From Telmatobacter sp. DSM 110680 (GTDB lineage: Bacteria > Acidobacteriota > Terriglobia > Terriglobales > Acidobacteriaceae): DNA of 64,000 nt. The DNA lies in assembly GCF_039994875.1 (NCBI RefSeq), contig NZ_CP121196.1:5704001-5768000 (forward strand), given 5' to 3'. Below the pieces are notes generated by a model. It did not search any database. It was given only the letters and a program-made list of their open reading frames with translations, and had not been told where the DNA came from. Shown here in pieces: positions 26,185-34,321 of the stretch (its first letter is position 1; the number at the start of each line of letters is the position of its first letter). The position numbers and the translations under genes are program-made.

Positions 26185-26403
26185 CTATGCCCCTTTACCT
26201 TCGACTGCTTTGAGGCAGCGTGTGTAGAGTTCCAGCAGCTGGCTCACATGCTCCTCCGGCTTGGGAGCCGATGCCCCACTGAAACCAGTGGAACCCGCGG
26301 CGGGACGGCCGACACCGGTGGTTCCGGCGACAAATTTAAGCAGATCGAGAGCGATATCTTCATTGCGGCGGGCGCCGAGACCCGCGGTATTCAGGGATTC
26401 CAT
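26185..26403 (-). CDS. Small conserved-looking protein of unknown function (72 aa)
   Basis: Starts at the ATG at 26403 with CGGAG eleven bases upstream and stops just before the Gfo/Idh gene. The sequence is MESLNTAGLGARRNEDIALD, then LLKFVAGTTGVG, a Gly/Pro/Ala/Ser linker, and a helical end EEHVSQLLELYTRCLKAVEG. Two short helices around a flexible linker suggest a soluble partner protein; I believe similar short genes precede Gfo/Idh genes in other Acidobacteriota, from memory only. A much longer open frame upstream (to 26766) lacks coding character. Confidence 0.6.
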   Translation of the reverse strand: MESLNTAGLGARRNEDIALDLLKFVAGTTGVGRPAAGSTGFSGASAPKPEEHVSQLLELYTRCLKAVEGKGA

Positions 26404-26529
26404 GCTGATAAGTCTCCGAAGAGAGATGCTACCAGATGTGGGCCCCGAAACTCTCGCGCCCGGGCGAGCGCAAGGAGCACGATAACCTAGAGAGGTGCTG
26501 CACTCGTCGAACAAAAGCATCCAATTCGC

Positions 26530-28107
26530 ATGAATCTTCGACTTCGCCAGTGGTTTCGCAATCCCGTCTTTCTTCTCGCTTTGGCCTCCGGACTGATTGC
26601 CTTTGTGGTGCAGTCGGGTGAAGTCGGCAGTGCCGATACCATGCATCGGTTGCAGTCGACGCACGCATTCTGGACTGCGGAGCCTCCTGTCTTCCCTAAC
26701 GAATATCCCGAGTTCGGCGTGCATGGGCGTAACGGATCGCTGCAAAGTTGGTATGGCATCGGGCAATCCCTGCTGATGCTGCCGCAGGACATCCTCGGCA
26801 CCTGCATATCAAAGCTCCACATCTTCGATCGCTACGGCGACACCGATCCGACTGTGCGCGATATTGTCGTGGTTTACCTGACGCAGATTATCGTGTCGGT
26901 CCTAACAGCTCTGCTGTGCTTCAAATTACTTCGACAATTTGCCTTCAGCGTGAATCAGTCCATCGCCGGAGTGCTCGCGTTTCTGCTGGCCACCACGCAC
27001 CTGCACTACACGCAGAACATGATGGAGAACAATTACATCTGTCTGCTCACCCTGGCAGGCTTTGCGTTTCAGTATGAGTGGCTCCAAACCGGAAGCAGGC
27101 GCGCTCTACTCTTCGGCGTCGGCGCCCTCGGGCTGAACCTGCTCACGCGCATCACGACTGGAATGGACCTGCTGGCCGGCGCGCTCTTCGTCCTGCTGGT
27201 CCTGGGTTTCGACAAGATGCGCGGTCGCGCATTCTGGTCCCGGTGCACTGAATACGCAACGATTGCCGTACCAGTCTACTGCTTCTTCGGGTTACTCGAT
27301 CGGCTCTACCAGTTCTACCGGTTCGGATCGTTCACCAATACCTACGCAAGTCTCGTAGCCAGAGAAACCATCGCCCGCGACCCGAGCCTGCCTCGCAATT
27401 GGCCATGGACGACTCCCTGGCATCAAGGGTTTTTAGGTGCGCTCTTCCTGCCGGAAAAGTCGATATTCCTGTTCGACCCGCTCATCATTCTGGCGCTACT
27501 GTTGCTCGCGTTGCATTGGAAGCGGCTATTGCCCGGGTTGCGCGCCTATGCGCTCGCCACCTGCGTAATGCTGCTTGCGTATCTCAGCTTTTACGCCCGG
27601 TATTTTGCCTGGGCGGGGGACTTTTCGTGGGGCGACCGTTACGTGTCGACATGCGTGGAGTTGGTAGCACTCCCGGCAATCCCCCTTCTGCTGAAATATC
27701 GACGCGAGGCAGGCCGCCTTGTGTGGGTAACCGGAATCGTGCTGCTCTGCGTGAGCTTCGTGATCCAGCTTGAATCGCTCATGTTCTGGCTACCGCTCGA
27801 AATCTACCAGGAAGAAACCCTTGGCCACCCCACTTACGTGATTGCACTGCGCGCCAAAAACATCGTCGCCTTCGCGCTCCACGAGATGGGTGCATGGGGT
27901 CTCAACAACGAGTCCATGACACAGGACCCGTGGGACTACGTACACATTACGTGCTGGAACTTCCTGCCGTTTTTGCTGCGGCGCGTGGGTGAAGCGCCAG
28001 CATGGGCGGTCCGCATTGCCTTCCTGGTTTGGGGTGCGGGATTGGCGGCTCTGGCGGTAACGCTTCTAAGGCTGCGCCAGATCGCCGGGCAACTTGCCGA
28101 AAGATAG
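26530..28107 (+). CDS. Polytopic membrane protein, GT-C-glycosyltransferase-like
   Basis: 525 residues with about ten to twelve membrane segments. After the first helix comes an extracytoplasmic loop with acidic residues (GEVGSADTMHRLQSTHAFWT), followed by a large loop HGRNGSLQSWYGIGQSLLML and later FYRFGSFTNTYASL and WAGDFSWGDRYVS. This layout resembles lipid-linked sugar transferases of the GT-C fold (ArnT, PMT-like), but no exact family is recognised. It may add a sugar to an envelope polymer. It is divergent from the 72-residue gene and precedes folK by 48 bases. Confidence 0.7.
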   Translation: MNLRLRQWFRNPVFLLALASGLIAFVVQSGEVGSADTMHRLQSTHAFWTAEPPVFPNEYPEFGVHGRNGSLQSWYGIGQSLLMLPQDILGTCISKLHIFDRYGDTDPTVRDIVVVYLTQIIVSVLTALLCFKLLRQFAFSVNQSIAGVLAFLLATTHLHYTQNMMENNYICLLTLAGFAFQYEWLQTGSRRALLFGVGALGLNLLTRITTGMDLLAGALFVLLVLGFDKMRGRAFWSRCTEYATIAVPVYCFFGLLDRLYQFYRFGSFTNTYASLVARETIARDPSLPRNWPWTTPWHQGFLGALFLPEKSIFLFDPLIILALLLLALHWKRLLPGLRAYALATCVMLLAYLSFYARYFAWAGDFSWGDRYVSTCVELVALPAIPLLLKYRREAGRLVWVTGIVLLCVSFVIQLESLMFWLPLEIYQEETLGHPTYVIALRAKNIVAFALHEMGAWGLNNESMTQDPWDYVHITCWNFLPFLLRRVGEAPAWAVRIAFLVWGAGLAALAVTLLRLRQIAGQLAER

Positions 28108-28155
28108 CAGCCATCCAGAAACACCAGCGTGGGCAAATCGGGATAGTCTAAACGG

Positions 28156-28698
28156 ATGCAGACGGCCTACATAGCGCTCGGCGCGAACCTCGCCAGTTGG
28201 GCAGGGCCGCCGGAGGCTACGCTTGCCGCCGCCGTGATGCGACTGAACGAACTAGGCAAGATAACTGCGCGGTCGTCGCTTTACAGCACCGCCCCGGTTG
28301 GATACACCGATCAGCCGCGATTTTTGAATTCTGTTGTTGCGCTTGAAACGGAGTGCGAGCCACTGGCACTACTCAATAAATTGCTGGTAATCGAAAAGGA
28401 GTACGGTCGTGACCGCTCGACCGGAATTCCGAACGGGCCGCGGACGTTGGATTTGGATATTCTGCTTATAGGTGATCTTGAAATCAGTCTCTCTGAGTTG
28501 AAGCTTCCTCATCCAAGACTCACAGAACGCGCGTTTGTTCTCGTCCCGCTGCATGAAATCGCTCCGAAGTTGCCAATTGCCGGGCGCGGCAAAACCGTGT
28601 CAGAGTTCTTTCAGATGCTGCAGAAATCTCGCAAAGGTGAAACCGATGCCGTGGTGCAATTCGAAAGCGATGATTGGCGTGCTGCGGCAAATTCCTAG
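28156..28698 (+). CDS. folK: 2-amino-4-hydroxy-6-hydroxymethyldihydropteridine pyrophosphokinase
   Basis: 180 residues. The family pattern is complete: YIALGANLASW, SSLYSTAPVGYTDQPRFLNSV, IEKEYGRDRSTGIPNGPRTL, DLDILLIGD (metal-binding aspartates) and LPHPRLTERAFVLVPL. It transfers pyrophosphate from ATP to the pterin in folate synthesis. Its last 29 bases also code for the start of the following receptor gene in another frame. Confidence 0.96.
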   Translation: MQTAYIALGANLASWAGPPEATLAAAVMRLNELGKITARSSLYSTAPVGYTDQPRFLNSVVALETECEPLALLNKLLVIEKEYGRDRSTGIPNGPRTLDLDILLIGDLEISLSELKLPHPRLTERAFVLVPLHEIAPKLPIAGRGKTVSEFFQMLQKSRKGETDAVVQFESDDWRAAANS

Positions 28699-30949
28699 GG
28701 CCGCGCTGGCGTGTGCGTGGCTGCTGGCAATCGCCAAGCTCTACGCGCAGCAACCGGTGCCGATAACACTTTCGGTCGTGGACAAATCCGGCTCCGTGAT
28801 CGCCGGCGCAAGCGTCCAGGAAGCGAACGGACCATTGCTCGGCCGCACCGATACTAACGGCCAGCTCACCATTCATTGCCGCATTCCGTGCCGCCTGCAT
28901 GTCGAAGCCAAGGGGTTCGCAGGAAAATTCGTAGAGGTCAGCGCGAACACCACCGTGCAGCTTGACCCTGCTGGCAGTAGCGAGCAGGTCACCGTGACGG
29001 CGTATCGCACGCCGCTGGGCACACTCGAAAGTCCGGTGTCCACACGCCAACTTTCACAGACTGCACTACAGTCGACCCCCTCTCTCACCCTCGATGGAAA
29101 GATACGTCAGCTGCCGGGAGTTGAATTGTTTCGGCGATCGAGTTCGCTGGTAGCCAATCCATCCTCCCAAGGCGTCAGCCTGCGCGGACTCGGTTCAACT
29201 GCCGCCAGCCGCACTCTTGTTACCGAGGACGACGTCCCATTGAACGATCCATTCGCCGGCTGGATCCGCTGGCAGGAGCAGCCCGAACTTTCCATTCGGA
29301 GCGTCGAGATGGTGCGCGGCGGAGCCAGCGATCTCTATGGATCGAGTGCAATCGGTGGCGTCATCAACGTCAACCCCGTCAGGCCCACATCGACGTTGGC
29401 TGAGTTGACCACCAGTTACGGATCGCAATCGACTTATGACGAAAGCGCATTAATGCAGAGCAAGCGCGGGTCGTGGGGCATCCTGCTAGCTGGCGGTGCA
29501 CTGGGCACCGACGGCTTCATTCAGGAAGCATCCTACCAACGCGGACCCGTCGACATCGCCAGCAACGTCCACGCCCAGAACGGCCTTCTGCTGCTGGATC
29601 ACGTGCACGGTCCGCTGCGCCTGTTCGTACGCGGCAGCGGATTCAACGATGCCCGCAGCAACGGGACACCGCAACAAACCAACGGAACGCGCTTGTGGCG
29701 CTATGCCACCGGGGGCGATTGGAATGGTCCTCATGAAGGAACTCTTACCGCTAGGTTCTACGGATCGGCTGAACATTTTCGCCAGGTCTTTTCGAGCATC
29801 ATCAATACTCCAACTGCAACTGAGCCGACGTGCTCTTATCGTTGCGGCGAAGTCCCAACGCGGCTTTCTCTTTCTCCGGAAAATGAATTAGGCGCGGTCG
29901 CGCACTGGAGCCAGCCGCTGGGCGCAGGAATGGTGATGGTAGCTGGCGCCGACGTGCACGATGTCCGCGTATGGGATCGCGAACAGACCTTCGGCACAAC
30001 CGCGGCGCTGACCAATTTGCACGACCATCAGCGCGATTCAGCCGTATACGCTGAGGCGATGACCGTACATGCGGGTTGGACACTGACCGGCTCGGGCCGC
30101 ATGGACTGGTTTCAGAATTACGATGGCCAGAGCCTTGTGTGGAACGGAATAACGTGGGTGCCGGCTGCCACCCAGCCCGTGCAAAAAGATCAACATCTCT
30201 TCGATCCCCGCCTGGGTGTGTCGCGGAAGATCGGGGCGCATTGGGCACTTTCGGCGTCCGGCTTTCGTGCCTTTCGCGAGCCCACTCCGAATGAGTTGTA
30301 TCGTTCAACGCAGGTGGGCAACAAGCTGACGCTCCCCAATAATTCGCTGTTGAGTGAGCGCGCAACGGGATGGGAAGTCGGCGCTGCAGGCGAGTGGCGC
30401 TGGGGAACGATTCGAACCAGTTATTTTGATACGCAGGTCAATCGGCCCATTGTCGCCGTCACTACCAATCCAAATTCATCGCCGATTTTGCTGAAGCGCA
30501 ACAACCTGGGACAGATTGAAAGCCGCGGCGTTGGCATCGATTTTGAAGTAGCGCCGCAACACTGGCTTGCCGTTGACGGCGGCTATCAGTATGCGCATGC
30601 CATCGTATCGCGCGGCACGCAGGACCTGGGGAACTGGATTCCAGAGGTGCCGCGCAATATGGCAACCCTGAATGTGCGCGCGTTTCGTCCGCAAATCGGC
30701 ATGCTTACTTTGCAGAGCCGCGTGAGCGGGCATCAATACGATGACGATGCGAACCTCTTTTTGCTGCATGGCTTCTTTAGGCTTGATGCCTATGGGTCAC
30801 ATGAATTCGGCTCGCATGTGGAGTTTTTCGCAGCCGGAGAAAATCTCTTCGATCGCAGCATCGAAGTTTCAAAGACCCCGACGACAACGCTCGCAACGCC
30901 GCGGGTTGCACGTGCTGGTTTGAATTTGAACCTCGGCCGCGCAAAGTAA
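28670..30949 (+). CDS. TonB-dependent outer-membrane receptor
   Basis: 759 residues from the ATG at 28670, where a signal peptide begins (IPRAALACAWLLAIAKLYAQ); longer upstream frames lie inside folK. After the signal comes a carboxypeptidase-regulatory-like domain (ITLSVVDKSGSVIAGASVQ), then the plug (GKIRQLPGVELFRRSSSLVA, SLRGLGSTAASRTLV, EMVRGGASDLYGSSAIGGVIN) and a beta-barrel ending in NLNLGRAK. It imports a ligand driven by TonB; siderophores, cobalamin and glycans are all possible. It overlaps folK, which is unusual for an outer-membrane receptor. Confidence 0.92.
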   Translation: MIGVLRQIPRAALACAWLLAIAKLYAQQPVPITLSVVDKSGSVIAGASVQEANGPLLGRTDTNGQLTIHCRIPCRLHVEAKGFAGKFVEVSANTTVQLDPAGSSEQVTVTAYRTPLGTLESPVSTRQLSQTALQSTPSLTLDGKIRQLPGVELFRRSSSLVANPSSQGVSLRGLGSTAASRTLVTEDDVPLNDPFAGWIRWQEQPELSIRSVEMVRGGASDLYGSSAIGGVINVNPVRPTSTLAELTTSYGSQSTYDESALMQSKRGSWGILLAGGALGTDGFIQEASYQRGPVDIASNVHAQNGLLLLDHVHGPLRLFVRGSGFNDARSNGTPQQTNGTRLWRYATGGDWNGPHEGTLTARFYGSAEHFRQVFSSIINTPTATEPTCSYRCGEVPTRLSLSPENELGAVAHWSQPLGAGMVMVAGADVHDVRVWDREQTFGTTAALTNLHDHQRDSAVYAEAMTVHAGWTLTGSGRMDWFQNYDGQSLVWNGITWVPAATQPVQKDQHLFDPRLGVSRKIGAHWALSASGFRAFREPTPNELYRSTQVGNKLTLPNNSLLSERATGWEVGAAGEWRWGTIRTSYFDTQVNRPIVAVTTNPNSSPILLKRNNLGQIESRGVGIDFEVAPQHWLAVDGGYQYAHAIVSRGTQDLGNWIPEVPRNMATLNVRAFRPQIGMLTLQSRVSGHQYDDDANLFLLHGFFRLDAYGSHEFGSHVEFFAAGENLFDRSIEVSKTPTTTLATPRVARAGLNLNLGRAK

Positions 30950-31113
30950 TCGCGCGACGCGGCCTTCAACAAGAAGATCCTTCAGCAACTCTTAAGCAAG
31001 CAACCAGTAATCATCCAAAAGTCTGACAACGAATGTTTACGCATGGTGTTTCAGCGAGTGTGAGTGGTCAGGAGCTATATTTCAGCCACCGCCGTCACAG
31101 AAGGAGAAACACC

Positions 31114-31455
31114 ATGAAGCTCTTCAAGCTTGCACTTGTGGCGGCACTCACTGTAGCGCCTGCCCTGACCTTTGCCCAAACCAACGCACAGGAGCAACCA
31201 AAGAATCCGATTGTAAAGCGCGAATTCAGACAGCAGCGACGGATCGGCAACGGAATCAAGAACGACCGTCTCACTCCGCGTCAGGGCGCACGCCTTGAAC
31301 GCCAGCAGATGCGGATTTATCGCCAGATGCGCACTATGCGCGCCCAGCACAATGGTCGCCTGACCATGAAAGATCGCCGCGTACTCCGCCACCGGCAGAA
31401 TGTTGCTTCACGCAAAATTTTCCGCGCCAAGCATCACGACCGCCGCAACGGGTAA
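31114..31455 (+). CDS. Small basic exported protein of unknown function
   Basis: 113 residues with AAGGAG before the ATG. Signal peptide about residues 1-22 (ending TFAQ). The mature protein is very basic, with two similar helical blocks: NDRLTPRQGARLERQQMRIY and NGRLTMKDRRVLRHRQNVAS, followed by KIFRAKHHD. This LT...R...QN..S..I...KH pattern recurs in exported proteins of many Gram-negatives with no known role, possibly binding acidic polymers. A perfect 13-bp hairpin follows the stop. Confidence 0.75.
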   Translation: MKLFKLALVAALTVAPALTFAQTNAQEQPKNPIVKREFRQQRRIGNGIKNDRLTPRQGARLERQQMRIYRQMRTMRAQHNGRLTMKDRRVLRHRQNVASRKIFRAKHHDRRNG

Positions 31456-31466
31456 TGCCCACGACT

Positions 31467-31497
31467 GCGCTGGGAGTTCTCATTGAACTCCCAGCGC
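31467..31497 (+). terminator. Perfect 13-bp terminator hairpin
   Basis: GCGCTGGGAGTTC, loop TCATT, GAACTCCCAGCGC, then GTCTTCCTTC. It sits between the basic exported protein gene and tgt. Confidence 0.75.
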
Positions 31498-31532
31498 GTC
31501 TTCCTTCGATAACAACCAGCTAGAATAGCGAA

Positions 31533-32657
31533 GTGAGTCTCGCTTTCAATCTGCTCCATACGACCGGCTCGGGCGGGCGGCGCGCGCAGATGCATCTTCC
31601 CCACCAAACCGTCGAAACCCCCGTGTTCATGCCGGTGGGAACGGCCGGCACCGTCAAGGCCGTTCCGCAAGATGTGCTTGAATCACTGGGCGCGCAGATC
31701 ATCCTCGGAAATACCTATCATCTCTACCTTCGTCCCGGACACGAGGTCATCCGCAGGCTCGGCGGTCTGCATCGCTTCATCAGCTGGCCCCGCGCCATGC
31801 TGACCGACTCCGGAGGCTTTCAGGTCTACAGCCTCGCCCACTTGCGCAAAGTCACCGATGAGGGCGTGCGCTTCCGTTCGCATCTCGATGGCAGCAGTCA
31901 TTTCTTCTCGCCCGAGCACTCGATCGACGTGCAGATCGCCCTTGGCGCAGATATCTGCATGGCCTTCGATGAGTGCACCGAGTATCCCGCCGACCGCGCA
32001 CGTGCCGAAGAAAGCCTTCGCCTGACGATGGCATGGGCGCGGCGTTCGCTCGATCACTTCCGCGCACATCAGGATGAAGTTGTATGGAACGATAATTTGA
32101 ATGGAAAAACGCAAAGCATCTTCGGAATCGTGCAGGGCGGCATGTTCGCCGACCTTCGCCGCGAAAGCGCTGAGCGCCTGGTGGAGATGGACTTCGATGG
32201 CTACGCAATCGGCGGACTCAGCGTGGGCGAGCCGCGTGAATTGACGCTCGAAGTCATCAGCGAAGTTCTGCCCTTGTTGCCGAAGGATAAACCGCGCTAC
32301 GTGATGGGCGTCGGCTTTCCCGACGAAATCGAACTATACGCGCGCATGGGCGTGGACATGATGGATTGCGTGATCCCCACTCGCGCTGCGCGCCACGGAT
32401 TGCTGTTCACCAGTCAGGGGCGCGTGAATATAAAGAACAAGCAATACGCTGAGGACCAGGGACCCGCTGATCCCGCCTGCGACTGCATGGTGTGCCGTCG
32501 ATACTCACGCGCCTATCTGCGTCACTTGATGCAGTGCAAAGAGCCGCTCGGCGGGACGCTCAATTCGATTCACAACCTCGCCTACTACCTCGGCATCATG
32601 CAGGGAGTGAGAGCCGAACTCGCTGCCAACGCCGAGACGCCCGTGGCTAAGTCGTAA
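31533..32657 (+). CDS. tgt: tRNA-guanine transglycosylase
   Basis: 374 residues from a GTG start. Family motifs: PVFMPVGTAGTVKAV, LGNTYHLYLRPG, MLTDSGGFQVYSL (with the catalytic aspartate), FGIVQGGMFADLR, YAIGGLSVGEP, GVDMMDCVIPTRAARHG (nucleophile Asp) and the zinc site CDCMVCRRYSRAYLRHL. It swaps guanine for the queuine precursor at position 34 of certain tRNAs. Its last 11 bases overlap the convergent regulator gene. Confidence 0.97.
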   Translation: MSLAFNLLHTTGSGGRRAQMHLPHQTVETPVFMPVGTAGTVKAVPQDVLESLGAQIILGNTYHLYLRPGHEVIRRLGGLHRFISWPRAMLTDSGGFQVYSLAHLRKVTDEGVRFRSHLDGSSHFFSPEHSIDVQIALGADICMAFDECTEYPADRARAEESLRLTMAWARRSLDHFRAHQDEVVWNDNLNGKTQSIFGIVQGGMFADLRRESAERLVEMDFDGYAIGGLSVGEPRELTLEVISEVLPLLPKDKPRYVMGVGFPDEIELYARMGVDMMDCVIPTRAARHGLLFTSQGRVNIKNKQYAEDQGPADPACDCMVCRRYSRAYLRHLMQCKEPLGGTLNSIHNLAYYLGIMQGVRAELAANAETPVAKS

Positions 32658-32949
32658 TTGCAGAACCCAGCAGTTGCTTGAGCGCCTGCACGTATTCGGC
32701 GAGTGCCTGGCGCCCATTCTCCGTGATGCGGTAAAGCGTCTGCGGCTTGCGCATCACAAACTTCTTTTCGACTGCGACGTAGCCTGCTTCTTCCAGCTTG
32801 AGTAATTGTGCCCCGAGGTTGCCGTCTGTTGAACCAGTCTTCGAACGCAGCCACGTAAACTCTGCCTCTTCCACGCCGACCAGTAGCGACAGCAGCGCCA
32901 GTCGCAACTTCCCGTGAATTACAGGGTTTAGCTCAGGCAGTTCAGGCAT
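32647..32949 (-). CDS. Winged-helix DNA-binding regulator (PadR/HTH_34-like)
   Basis: 100 residues: KLRLALLSLLVGVEEAEFTW, recognition helix around GNLGAQLLKLEEAGYVAVEK, wing KPQTLYRITENGRQALAEY. Such one-domain regulators act as dimers. It overlaps the preceding membrane-protein gene by eight bases, so the two are translated together; the pair may form a membrane-linked regulatory unit. A possible operator lies upstream of the neighbouring DUF1579-like gene (34244-34260). Confidence 0.85.
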   Translation of the reverse strand: MPELPELNPVIHGKLRLALLSLLVGVEEAEFTWLRSKTGSTDGNLGAQLLKLEEAGYVAVEKKFVMRKPQTLYRITENGRQALAEYVQALKQLLGSAITT

Positions 32950-33541
32950 GGGCTGTGCCTCGCATCTTGCGGACGCGTGATTCTGCGATCATGCCATAGA
33001 TGCCAAAGACGATCTGGCAAAAGAAGATTGCGGCTAGAAATGCAATGGTCAGTTGCTTCCCTTTTCCAAAACATGCGAAGACGGTCACTGCCCACCAGAC
33101 AACCGCGCAAGCAAATTGCATCTTCCACTTCAGAATCATGCTCGAGGCAGCATTTGCTGTCCCAAGCATCGCTCCGACCACTGCGACCATGATGTGCTGG
33201 TCAATTCTGCCGCTGGTGCCCAACGACAAAAAGAGGAGGAACATCGAAATACCCGCGGCGATCCAGATGGAACCAATCGAGCGTCCCAGGTTGGTATTTG
33301 GGTGATTCCCGCTTCTGATTGAGACCAGCACGCCGGTAAGCACGCAGGCACTGATCATGGTTACGGGCCACGCCAGGGTACTTTGACCCAAAGCCGTCCA
33401 GAGTATCGCAACGTAATAGGCCACTCCCCACAGGACAAACACCCAGCCCCAGCTTTCTGTCGTGCGGCGGCCTTCGGTCATCATGCTCTCGATAAGAGCG
33501 AGCCTGTCTTTCAGATCCTGTGTACTGGTTTGTTCCTGCAT
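32942..33541 (-). CDS. Membrane protein paired with winged-helix regulator
   Basis: 199 residues, GGAG before the ATG. A charged N-terminal helix (STQDLKDRLALIESMMTEGR) is followed by about five membrane segments (WGWVFVLWGVAYYVAILW; STLAWPVTMISACVL; SIWIAAGISMFLLFLSL; QHIMVAVVGAMLG; FLAAIFFCQIVFGIYGMIAE). The family is not recognised by name; the pairing with a winged-helix gene suggests the regulator controls it. Confidence 0.7.
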   Translation of the reverse strand: MQEQTSTQDLKDRLALIESMMTEGRRTTESWGWVFVLWGVAYYVAILWTALGQSTLAWPVTMISACVLTGVLVSIRSGNHPNTNLGRSIGSIWIAAGISMFLLFLSLGTSGRIDQHIMVAVVGAMLGTANAASSMILKWKMQFACAVVWWAVTVFACFGKGKQLTIAFLAAIFFCQIVFGIYGMIAESRVRKMRGTAHA

Positions 33542-33624
33542 AAGAGTTCTCCTTTACATGCGTTGCGGTGGCGGTTGCGTTGCTGCGCGGAGCTCGTAAT
33601 CTGCAATTAGGAAGATCTTTTTTT

Positions 33625-34179
33625 TCAAGGCTGATGCTGCAGCAGCATGTCGACGCTCCGATGCGGCGGAGCGCTGCCGAACGTGACATCTGTGGTCTCC
33701 TGCCATTCCCCTTTGGCGGTCAATTGCATGGCATTTTGGATCTTTGCCGGACCTGTCTCAAATCCCCACGCGAAGCCGTCGGGTTGCACAGTCAATTCTG
33801 CGTCGATGTAGTGTCCGTCGTTGAAAGCGCGGAAGCGGTAGGCATGCGACGCATCGTCGTAGGCGACTGTGGCTAGCGCTTGAAACTGCTTCTTGCCGTC
33901 AGAACCGGTGCTTTCTCCTTCGATCAGAAGAACAAGGCCATCGAGTTTGAACTGCACGTTTTCAGTCTGGGAGAGCTTTAAGGGTTCTCCCGGTCCACGC
34001 GAGATGGAAACAGGACCTGACCAGTGACCAGCCAGGAAGCCGAGCTTCTTCATCGCTTCACGTTGGGCATCTACGTTGGGCATCCCCGACTGCTGCGCCG
34101 CTGCAAGAACGCACGATCCAGCCATGAGCATCGCTCCCAGCGATGTCTGCAACACAAATCTCGACACGATCGATTTCAT
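33625..34179 (-). CDS. Exported DUF1579-like protein
   Basis: 184 residues from the ATG at 34179 with GGAG six bases upstream. Signal peptide about residues 1-28 (ending LAAAQ). The mature part has REAMKKLGFLAGHWSG followed by beta strands (GLVLLIEGESTGSDGKKQFQ, YDDASHAYRFRAFNDGHY, GFAWGFETGPAKIQNAM), the pattern of small lipocalin-like beta-barrels such as DUF1579 and nitrobindin-type domains. A ligand is not known. An inverted repeat lies upstream (34244-34260). Confidence 0.75.
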   Translation of the reverse strand: MKSIVSRFVLQTSLGAMLMAGSCVLAAAQQSGMPNVDAQREAMKKLGFLAGHWSGPVSISRGPGEPLKLSQTENVQFKLDGLVLLIEGESTGSDGKKQFQALATVAYDDASHAYRFRAFNDGHYIDAELTVQPDGFAWGFETGPAKIQNAMQLTAKGEWQETTDVTFGSAPPHRSVDMLLQHQP

Positions 34180-34243
34180 ATTCGACTCCAAATTAGAGGC
34201 GTGCTTTAATCCGATCCTGAAAGCAATCGTCTCAATAAGGAGT

Positions 34244-34260
34244 ACTCTACTTTATAGAGT
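34244..34260 (-). promoter_or_regulatory. Possible operator/promoter of the DUF1579-like gene
   Basis: ACTCTA, spacer CTTTA, TAGAGT. Read on the minus strand it also holds TATAAAG, a -10-like hexamer about 70 bases before the 34179 start, so a dimeric repressor bound here would cover the promoter. The winged-helix regulator at 32.6-32.9 kb is the natural candidate but this is inference. Confidence 0.4.
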
Positions 34261-34321
34261 TCTCCGCGTCAATATATAAATAGGCTGCTGACTAACTATT
34301 CGCCAAGCTTCTTTTAATGAG

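Noticed and set aside
26404..26766. N-terminal extension of the 72-residue gene
   Set aside because: Composition is random-like, it crosses the divergent promoter and start of the GT-C-like gene, and the ATG at 26403 has its own ribosome site.
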